Assembly: GCA_022759285.1 (NCBI GenBank)
Contig: JAEMPM010000036.1
Span: forward strand, 1 to 6,685
Reading direction: 5' to 3'
DNA length: 6,685 bases
From: Thermocrinis sp.
Lineage (GTDB): Bacteria; Aquificota; Aquificia; Aquificales; Aquificaceae
Below the pieces are notes generated by a model. The model worked only from the letters and a program-made list of their open reading frames with translations. It had not been told where the DNA came from and searched no databases. How positions within the stretch are numbered: position 1 is the stretch's first letter; each line of letters starts with the position of its first letter. This document shows positions 1-5,778 of the stretch, piece after piece. Both the position numbers and the translations under genes were made by a program.

Positions 1-199
1 AGGTTAGCCCTTGCAGACGAAAAGCACCTATGCTGAGAACTTTAGCCTGTTTGAGATCTATTCCCGTGGTTTCAGTATCGAAGACAACAAAGCAGTGTTC
101 TTTTACAGATTTATTGAAATCTATTTCCCAATTAAAAGCATCAAAGCTTTCCTTGTAGAGCTTTCTGTAAAACCACCTTTTTAGTTTAATTAAGCTCAT
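1..199 (-). CDS. DnaQ-like 3'-5' exonuclease, N-terminal part (runs off left edge)
   Basis: Reading the minus strand from the ATG at 199-197 gives 66 open codons to the window edge. After a basic 35-residue lead (MSLIKLKRWFYRKLYKESF...) comes the segment FVVFDTETTGIDL followed by KVLSIGAF. This is the ExoI motif (D41-x-E43) of the DEDD exonuclease superfamily, including the proofreading epsilon subunit of DNA polymerase III and related RNase T-type nucleases. The two acidic residues bind the catalytic metals. Motifs ExoII and ExoIII lie outside the window, so the exact subfamily (replicative epsilon subunit or a stand-alone exonuclease) cannot be decided. The lead before ExoI is longer than in a minimal epsilon subunit, where the motif sits near the N-terminus. 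The ATG at 212 is in another frame and soon hits a stop, so 199 is the likely start. The gene is divergent from mrp. Confidence 0.82.
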   Translation of the reverse strand, partial: MSLIKLKRWFYRKLYKESFDAFNWEIDFNKSVKEHCFVVFDTETTGIDLKQAKVLSIGAFRLQGLT

Positions 200-259
200 T
201 GAGAAAGCTCATAACGGTTTTTCCAACTATAAATTATATTGTGATTGTGGAGGCAGAAA
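200..259. promoter_or_regulatory. Divergent AT-rich promoter region between the exonuclease gene and mrp
   Basis: This 60-bp gap is the only true intergenic DNA in the window and separates two divergent genes. The stretch 228-240 is pure A/T. Read on the minus strand it holds an exact TATAAT (238-233), placed about 33 nt before the exonuclease ATG. On the plus strand it holds TATAAA (228-233) and TATATT (235-240), suited to a short mrp leader. No convincing -35 box sits at the right distance on either strand, so the assignment rests on position and the -10-like boxes only. No riboswitch or operator repeat was seen. Confidence 0.35.
249..253 (+). promoter_or_regulatory. Shine-Dalgarno of mrp (decides the start)
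   Basis: GGAGG lies six bases before the ATG at 260. It favours that ATG over the in-frame TTG at 245, which would put the Shine-Dalgarno sequence inside the gene and add five residues (MWRQK) before the normal family N-terminus. Confidence 0.8.
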
Positions 260-1288
260 ATGGCGGTAAAAGAGATAATGGATATGCTTGCCAATCAGAC
301 GGTGGCTAACAAAAAGCTCTCCGAACTTGTAAAGGATGTAAGGTTGGTGGGAAATGTCCTTGAGGTTATATTCACGCTACCAGATAGAACTTTAGAGTCA
401 GAGATAAGGGAAAAAGCTATGCAAGCTTTAAAGGAAGTGGAGGGTATAGGAGAAGTAAGGGTCAGGTTTGCGGACATGACTCCCCCTCCACAGCAAAGCC
501 CAGTTTTTCAGAGGAGAAAACTGCCCGGTATAAAGCATCTTATTGCGATAGGCAGCGGAAAGGGTGGTGTGGGTAAATCCACCGTGGCGGTTAATTTGGC
601 GGTTGCTTTTACCAAACTTGGCTACAAGGTGGGACTTTTGGACGCGGACATTTACGGACCTAGCGTACCCACCATGCTCGGCATAAAGAATCAAAGGGTG
701 GAGGTGGATACCTTCCAACGGATCATCCCCGTGGAAAAATACGGAATGAAGGTCATGTCCATAGGCTTTTTGCTACCCTCCGAGGATACACCTTTAATAT
801 GGCGCGCTCCTATGCTCGTAAAGGCACTGACGCAATTTCTTTTTGATGTGAATTGGGGCAGTTTGGACTTTTTGGTTTTGGACCTACCACCGGGCACGGG
901 TGATGTGCAACTGACCCTTGCTCAAACAGTGGAGATGGACGGTGCAATAGTGGTAACAACTCCTCAGGATGTAGCCCTTGCGGACGTGAAAAAGGCGGTG
1001 GTTATGTTCAAGGAGGTAGGCGTGCCGGTGCTCGGAGTTATAGAAAACATGGCATACTTCATATGCCCAGAAACTGGCAACAAATACTACATTTTTGGAA
1101 AGGGAAGGGTGCTTGGTTTTGCTCAAGCCTATGACCTGAAGGTTTTAGGTTCCATCCCCATAGAGCCGGAGATTTCGGAAACTTCCGATACGGGAGTGCC
1201 AGTGGTAGAGAGCTATCCGGAATCTGCATCAGCAAAAGCCTTTTTAAGCATAGCAAAAATCATTAGTCAAGAACTTGAAAGGGGGTAA
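260..1288 (+). CDS. mrp: Mrp/NBP35/ApbC-family Fe-S cluster carrier P-loop ATPase
   Basis: A 342-residue cytoplasmic ATPase of the Mrp/ApbC family, which binds Fe-S clusters and passes them to apoproteins. Residues about 1-75 form a MIP18/DUF59-type domain, followed by a proline-rich hinge (TPPPQ, 74-78). The SIMIBI P-loop domain then starts with the deviant Walker A GSGKGGVGKS (98-107). The Walker A' strand LLDADIYGPSVP (126-137) and LVLDLPPGTGD (205-215) follow. Length and domain order are normal. The oddity is the cluster-binding site: the usual CPxCG after the NM-S/A-YF motif reads CPETG, with Cys269 but threonine in place of the second cysteine. Cys269 is the only cysteine in the protein. 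The gene is first in an operon with the desulfurase-like gene 3 bp downstream, so a shared Fe-S or sulfur-related role is likely. The family is certain. Whether it binds a cluster is not. Confidence 0.95.
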   Translation: MAVKEIMDMLANQTVANKKLSELVKDVRLVGNVLEVIFTLPDRTLESEIREKAMQALKEVEGIGEVRVRFADMTPPPQQSPVFQRRKLPGIKHLIAIGSGKGGVGKSTVAVNLAVAFTKLGYKVGLLDADIYGPSVPTMLGIKNQRVEVDTFQRIIPVEKYGMKVMSIGFLLPSEDTPLIWRAPMLVKALTQFLFDVNWGSLDFLVLDLPPGTGDVQLTLAQTVEMDGAIVVTTPQDVALADVKKAVVMFKEVGVPVLGVIENMAYFICPETGNKYYIFGKGRVLGFAQAYDLKVLGSIPIEPEISETSDTGVPVVESYPESASAKAFLSIAKIISQELERG

Positions 1289-1291
1289 GAC

Positions 1292-2512
1292 ATGTTTATA
1301 CAAAAGCTTGGCAAAAGGATTGTTTATTTGGACCATATAGCCACAACCCCCGTAGCCCAAGAGGTTATAGAAGCAATGCTACCCTACTTTAGGGAACACT
1401 TTGGTAACCCTACCTCTTTGCACAGCTTTGGGCAAGTAGCCAAAAAGGCTGTAAACAACGCAAGGGAAAAAATAGCCCAGCTTATAAATGCAAACTCCCC
1501 AGAGGAGATCATCTTTACCTCTGGTGGTATAGAAGCCAACAATTTGGCAATAAAGGGTATAGCAAAGGCATACGAAAAGAAGGGAAGGCACATAGTCTCC
1601 ACCGAGATAGAGCACCACTCCATCTTGCACCCCTTGAAGACCTTGGAAAAGGAAGGATGGGAGGTAACTTATCTAAAGCCAGACAAGTATGGGCTCATCC
1701 ATCCAGAGCAAGTAAGGGAAGCAGTAAGGGAGGATACAGTTTTAGTTAGCATAGGACACTCCAACAGAGAGATTGGCACCATTCAGAACATAAAGGAGCT
1801 TGTAAAGGCTGCAAAGGAGAAGAATCCTAGGGTAATATTCCATACGGACGCTTGCCCTACCTTAGGACACTATCCGGTGGACCTGCAAGATTGGGGTGTG
1901 GATGCGGCGTCCTTTACTGCCCATCTTATGTATGGACCTAAGGGTGTGGGTGCCCTCTGGACCAGGAAGGGTGTAAGGATCAGACCTCTGATAGAAGGTG
2001 GTGTTCAAGAGAGGGGTGTCCGAGCTGGTACCGAGAATGTGCCGGGCATTGTAGGCTTTGGTGCAGCGGCAGAGTTAGCTATGAAGGAGCTTGAGGACAG
2101 AATGACAAGGCTTTCTTACTACAGAGACAAACTCAAAAAAGCCATTGAAGAAAAGCTTGATTACATAGAATTCACAGGGCATCCCACTCAAAGACTGCCT
2201 CATCACCTTTCCCTGATCGTTCATCTCATAGAAGGAGAGGCAATGCTTTTGAGGTTAGACCTAATGGGAATAGAAACCGCATCTGGTTCTGCGTGCGTAT
2301 CTTTGGCACTTAAGCAGTCCCACGTGCTCTTTGCCATAGGAATTCCCAAAGAGGTTGCCAACGGCTCCTTGGTCTTTAGCTTTGGAAGGGACAACACAGA
2401 AGAGGATGTGGATTATGTAGCAGAGGAGTTTCCCAAGACGGTAAAGTTTTTAAGGGAGCTTTCTCCTTTCACTCCGGAGAATTGGGAGCAGTACGTGAAA
2501 GGTAAAAAGTGA
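1292..2512 (+). CDS. Cysteine desulfurase (IscS/NifS) homologue lacking the PLP lysine; probable pseudoenzyme
   Basis: A 406-residue fold-type I aminotransferase-family protein that aligns end to end, with few gaps, with E. coli IscS (recalled sequence). It keeps YLDxxATTP (12-20), GNP-S (38-42), EH (107-108), HTDA (184-187), the AH-xYGPKG strand (210-218), ERGxRxGT (240-247) and the catalytic loop SGSAC (331-335) with Cys335. A normal IscS uses PLP to convert cysteine to alanine and leaves a persulfide on that cysteine. Here the PLP-binding Lys206 of IscS is Leu212. Other IscS residues are also changed: Thr76 to Ile80, Asn155 to Arg159, Gln183 to Pro189 and the substrate-binding Arg356 to Val361. 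His104 (His108), Asp180 (Asp186) and His205 (His211) remain. The frame is full length with a strong Shine-Dalgarno (GAAAGGGGG, six bases before the ATG), so this looks like a maintained protein rather than a decaying gene. It is probably co-translated with mrp. Desulfurase activity is unlikely. A persulfide-carrier or scaffold role is inference. Confidence 0.93.
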   Translation: MFIQKLGKRIVYLDHIATTPVAQEVIEAMLPYFREHFGNPTSLHSFGQVAKKAVNNAREKIAQLINANSPEEIIFTSGGIEANNLAIKGIAKAYEKKGRHIVSTEIEHHSILHPLKTLEKEGWEVTYLKPDKYGLIHPEQVREAVREDTVLVSIGHSNREIGTIQNIKELVKAAKEKNPRVIFHTDACPTLGHYPVDLQDWGVDAASFTAHLMYGPKGVGALWTRKGVRIRPLIEGGVQERGVRAGTENVPGIVGFGAAAELAMKELEDRMTRLSYYRDKLKKAIEEKLDYIEFTGHPTQRLPHHLSLIVHLIEGEAMLLRLDLMGIETASGSACVSLALKQSHVLFAIGIPKEVANGSLVFSFGRDNTEEDVDYVAEEFPKTVKFLRELSPFTPENWEQYVKGKK

Positions 2513-3203
2513 GCTTTTCCTCCACAAGCTTTAGGTCCTCCTCTGTATCTACACCGTGATAGTAGTTTTGGGTGAGGAGGACCTTTATCTTTACTCCATT
2601 CTCCAAGAGGCGGAGCTGTTCAAGGGATTCAAGCCTTTCCAAATGGGAAGGTTGCCAGCGCACAAAATCCATCAAAACTTCCTTTCTGAAGGCATATATG
2701 CCCACGTGCTTGAGAGGATAAAAGCTGTCCTCCTGCTTTAGGTAAGGAATAGGACTCCTTGAAAAGTAGAGGGCGTATTGATCTTTGTCCAGAACTACCT
2801 TCACGGAGGATGGGTCCTTGTAAGCGTCGGGGTCCCTAACTGCCAAAGTTGCTACTGGGTTCTCTTCAAGGGCTAAAAATAGCCTTTGAACATCCTCTTT
2901 ATAGACAAAGGGTTCATCCCCCTGGTAGTTTATAACAAAATCCACGTCCAAATTTTTAACCACATGGGCAACCCGGTCGCTCCCGGAGGGTATATCTGAT
3001 GGAGTGAAAACCACCTTAACGGGTAAGTCCTTTACCACCTGTGCAATTTTTTCACTATCCACCGCAAGAATAACATCCTCCCCAGTTTTCAAACAGCCTT
3101 CCACAACCCACCTTATAAGAGGCTTTCCTTTTATGATCTGCAGTGGCTTTTCCTTAAGCCTTGAAGAGCCAAGCCTTGATGGAATAACGATTAGCCTACG
3201 CAT
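2469..3203 (-). CDS. kdsB: 3-deoxy-manno-octulosonate cytidylyltransferase (CMP-Kdo synthetase)
   Basis: A 244-residue cytoplasmic enzyme that activates Kdo with CTP to CMP-Kdo (plus pyrophosphate) for the inner core of lipopolysaccharide, so the cell is expected to have an LPS outer membrane. Family signatures in order: the nucleotide-binding PSRLGSSRLKEKPL (8-21), SGSDRVA (73-79), the metal site YQGDEPF (93-99, Asp96), FSRSPIP (147-153), HVGIY (166-170), LERLESLEQLR (188-198) and GVDTEEDL (217-224). Length is typical and all key motifs are present. The ATG at 3203 lies inside the last codons of the DUF499 gene (8-nt overlap), with GAGG directly abutting it and no well-spaced Shine-Dalgarno. 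This suggests translational coupling to the upstream gene. The last 14 codons and the stop overlap the 3' end of the desulfurase-like gene on the other strand. Confidence 0.96.
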   Translation of the reverse strand: MRRLIVIPSRLGSSRLKEKPLQIIKGKPLIRWVVEGCLKTGEDVILAVDSEKIAQVVKDLPVKVVFTPSDIPSGSDRVAHVVKNLDVDFVINYQGDEPFVYKEDVQRLFLALEENPVATLAVRDPDAYKDPSSVKVVLDKDQYALYFSRSPIPYLKQEDSFYPLKHVGIYAFRKEVLMDFVRWQPSHLERLESLEQLRLLENGVKIKVLLTQNYYHGVDTEEDLKLVEEKLTFYLSRTAPNSPE

Positions 3204-5778
3204 CCTCTACGAAATTCCATTCTTCTATATCACATCCTGCCTGCCTAAGCCCTTCCTCTATTTTGTCTTGTAAGAACTGCTTAGTGGCTTTCCCTCCGTG
3301 AGCTATTACCTCTAGCCTTAGCTCCACCTCTTCAAACTTTTCTGGTATGAGCCTTAAGGTGCGGGCCACATCCGGAAGCCTCCAAATGGGAACCTTTACC
3401 CTCAAGCGGAATTCTTTTATTGAATGGCTACGATGTCCAGCATCTATCGGGTCTGTAGTGGGCGGACTTCCGTAGTAATCACTGCCAGTAGGTTGTTTCA
3501 TTTGTCCCCATTCTTCTTTTTTTTCCGGAGGTAGATCTTCAATCTTTTTTTCCTTATCTTCTTTCTTTATACACAACCCTTCCTTTATCAAAACTTCTCC
3601 TTCATCAAAGCTTGGCTCCGCCAAAGTGCCAAAATACTTGCAGACAGGACCATCCTCGGATAGAACACCCAGGCCAAATAGTTTCGTTTTTACACCTTCG
3701 CTTATTGAGTTTTTGAGCACATCCTTTGAGCTGAGCCTTGGCATTCCGGGTGTTTTATAAAAGACCTCAAGGAGAGGCTTTGTAGGTATGTACTCCCTTG
3801 TTGTGAGGAATTGATTAACTATGTAATGTGGTGTTAGGTTCTCGTAAATTACCTTTTCGTTCCTTAGCCGGTCGTAAATTTCCTTGTCTATGCGTTCTAT
3901 ACCCCGCACGGGCATTCCCAAGTCTATTTCTTCTATCTTCTCCTTTCCTGCGTAGAGCACGAGGCGGTATAGCCTTCTGATAAGTTCCTTTGTGCCTTTT
4001 TTAAAGTCTTCCACTTTTTCCTTTACCTTTCTCTTGTCTTGCTCGGTGAGGGTTAGGTTTGTGTCTTGCTCTATCTCTTGCCAAGCTAAACCTTCTGCGA
4101 GCTGTCTTTGAAAGCTCACCCTTTCCGGCTCGTAAGGACAGAGGAAAAACAGGACGTTTTTATATACCCTTGGCTTTTGCCCGCAGTAATCTATGTAATC
4201 CTTAACCTCTTCCTTGTTTTCCAAAACTATAAGCTTTAGCTTGTCTGTGTCTGGAATGTCCTTTGTATCACTTGGGAAGAGGTATATATCAAAGTATTGG
4301 GAGCCTCCGAGGGCTTCTTTTAGCAAACTTCTTTCCTTTTCCTTAATTTTGTTCGGATCTATATTTTCAAGCTTGGCAAAAAGAACACGGTTTAAGTTGG
4401 GCGTAGAGCTGAAGTAGTAGGGATTCCTACTGTTGGCAAGGTAAAAGAGCTTTTCTTCCAGATGCATCAGCGTGGTGTCTATTATGCTACTTTCTACACC
4501 TGGTTCTGCACAGGCGAGCTTTAGCTCAGAAACATGGGCTCCTCTATCTGGGCCTGCAGAGAAGGAGTACATAAATATAGCGGTGGCACACCGTGTTCCA
4601 AAGCGATATGGTCTGTAAGAATCTCCAAGCTCCAGATCCACCTTTTTAGCCCTGGCGGACTGGTCTGTGATGTCTTCTGCTATGACGCTCTCATAAGTTC
4701 TGTCTATATGCTTTAGTAGCTCTTCCCTTACGTCCTTGTTGGAAAGGTCAAAGTCCGAAAGCCTTATAAAGGGACGCATAGAGTCCTTTAGGGAATACAC
4801 CACCAGAGCAAGAAGTCTTAGGATACCCCTTGTCCTTTGAAAGCTTGGAAATGACCCCCAACGGTGATACAAAACCTCTATTACCTCTGGCTGGAAGGGA
4901 TAGCTCCTTAGAAACTTTTCCCTGTATGTATGCCTATCTTCTGGAAGTATGTTCTCCCTTTCCAAATAGTCCAAAAACTCCTCTATGTTCTCTCTGGCAC
5001 AGGCTTGGTCTATGTGTTCAAAAAGCCTTCTTGTGATCACGCTAGGAACTTCTTCGTCCCCTATGGGGGTTAGCACCTTTTCTACCCTTCCCATTATCTT
5101 TTGGAGTTGTTGATACATTCTTTCGGCGTTTTCGTCATAATGTTCAAGCTCACTTGAGGGCAAGCTTACCACCAACGCAGTTTGAGGGAGCAGAGAAACC
5201 GCTTCCAACAACTCATGCATAAAGGCTAAGGTTTGAGCACCGAGATGAGACTGTTCCACCTTTACTCCTGCACTCTTAACTGCATATACCAAAAGCTCGT
5301 CTATCAAAATCAAAAGGGGCTGATGTTCAGAGAGTAGCTTTATTATCTTGTCCCTTCCGGGTGAAATATCGCCCTTTAAAAGCTCTACCTTTCCTCTTAG
5401 CTGTCTTTCCATCTCTTCCCAAAGCCTTATATCCCTTGGGTCAAAGACCGTTCCTACAAGAACAACCACGTTGGCTTTTATCTCCCTTGCCTTGTGGTAT
5501 AGGGCTATGAGAGAGTGAGTTTTTCCTCCACCAAAGGGCGTTTGAAGTTGGATTGCCGGGTCTCCTCCCTCTCCTTTTAGCCTTTTGCTCACGGTATCTA
5601 AGAGGTCCCCAAGCCCTTTTGTGATGTGGGTTCTATTCCAAAAGTCTTGTGGGTTTTTGTATTCCTCCGGTCCCTCTCCTTTGAAGACACTCCATAGGTC
5701 TGCAGCATATACGCTCAGATCAAACCTTCCTTCCCTTATATCCTTGTGTGGTCTTGCACACATTACAAAGGGCTTCAT
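3196..5778 (-). CDS. DUF499 (COG1483-type) AAA+-like P-loop ATPase of a methylase-associated defence-type cassette
   Basis: An 860-residue protein whose start (MKPFVMCARPHKDIREGRFD) and the following FAADL-like (VYAADL, 23-28) and FWNRT-ITKGL (46-56) segments match the DUF499 ATPase pattern. The Walker A is TPFGGGKTH (80-88) and the Walker B is LLILIDE (155-161), followed by ALVVSLPSSE (201-210), a sensor-like strand. The middle part (about 250-730) is mostly helical by composition and not recognised further. A charged, proline-containing linker (about 736-785) leads to a small C-terminal alpha/beta domain (about 786-855). There is no signal peptide and no membrane segment. The ATG overlaps the methylase stop as ATGA and has a good Shine-Dalgarno (GAGGGGG, eight bases upstream). 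In known genomes such ATPases sit beside DUF1156 methylases in defence islands. They are thought to act with the methylase in DNA modification or anti-phage functions, but the biochemical role is not established. The linker is encoded by A-rich runs that include a slippery-type heptamer. Confidence 0.87.
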   Translation of the reverse strand: MKPFVMCARPHKDIREGRFDLSVYAADLWSVFKGEGPEEYKNPQDFWNRTHITKGLGDLLDTVSKRLKGEGGDPAIQLQTPFGGGKTHSLIALYHKAREIKANVVVLVGTVFDPRDIRLWEEMERQLRGKVELLKGDISPGRDKIIKLLSEHQPLLILIDELLVYAVKSAGVKVEQSHLGAQTLAFMHELLEAVSLLPQTALVVSLPSSELEHYDENAERMYQQLQKIMGRVEKVLTPIGDEEVPSVITRRLFEHIDQACARENIEEFLDYLERENILPEDRHTYREKFLRSYPFQPEVIEVLYHRWGSFPSFQRTRGILRLLALVVYSLKDSMRPFIRLSDFDLSNKDVREELLKHIDRTYESVIAEDITDQSARAKKVDLELGDSYRPYRFGTRCATAIFMYSFSAGPDRGAHVSELKLACAEPGVESSIIDTTLMHLEEKLFYLANSRNPYYFSSTPNLNRVLFAKLENIDPNKIKEKERSLLKEALGGSQYFDIYLFPSDTKDIPDTDKLKLIVLENKEEVKDYIDYCGQKPRVYKNVLFFLCPYEPERVSFQRQLAEGLAWQEIEQDTNLTLTEQDKRKVKEKVEDFKKGTKELIRRLYRLVLYAGKEKIEEIDLGMPVRGIERIDKEIYDRLRNEKVIYENLTPHYIVNQFLTTREYIPTKPLLEVFYKTPGMPRLSSKDVLKNSISEGVKTKLFGLGVLSEDGPVCKYFGTLAEPSFDEGEVLIKEGLCIKKEDKEKKIEDLPPEKKEEWGQMKQPTGSDYYGSPPTTDPIDAGHRSHSIKEFRLRVKVPIWRLPDVARTLRLIPEKFEEVELRLEVIAHGGKATKQFLQDKIEEGLRQAGCDIEEWNFVEDA

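Noticed and set aside
199..204. TTGAGA as a -35 box for mrp
   Set aside because: The nearest TATAAA (228-233) is 23 bp away, too far for a standard sigma-70 promoter, and nothing -10-like lies at 17 bp.
245..259. TTG at 245 as the start of mrp
   Set aside because: A Shine-Dalgarno GGAGG at 249-253 lies downstream of it and is well spaced for the ATG at 260. The extra residues are not typical of the family.
295..1256. Open frames of 60-96 codons antisense to mrp and one in an alternative plus frame (1059-1256)
   Set aside because: They lie fully inside a well-conserved gene, show no family motif and have no Shine-Dalgarno or operon context.
1379..1630. Two antisense open frames of about 80 codons inside the desulfurase-like gene
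   Set aside because: Composition (many Cys, Tyr, Phe) and position fit shadow frames. No supporting start signal.
2473..2480. Perfect 8-bp palindrome CTCCGGAG as an operator or restriction-type site
   Set aside because: Isolated, within overlapping coding ends, and expected by chance at this length in 6.7 kb with some frequency.
2501..2520. Weak inverted repeat AAAAG-TGAG-CTTTT as a possible bidirectional terminator at the convergent junction
   Set aside because: Five pairs, four of them A-T, would not be stable in a thermophile. The repeat straddles the end of the desulfurase-like gene and overlaps the kdsB coding end.
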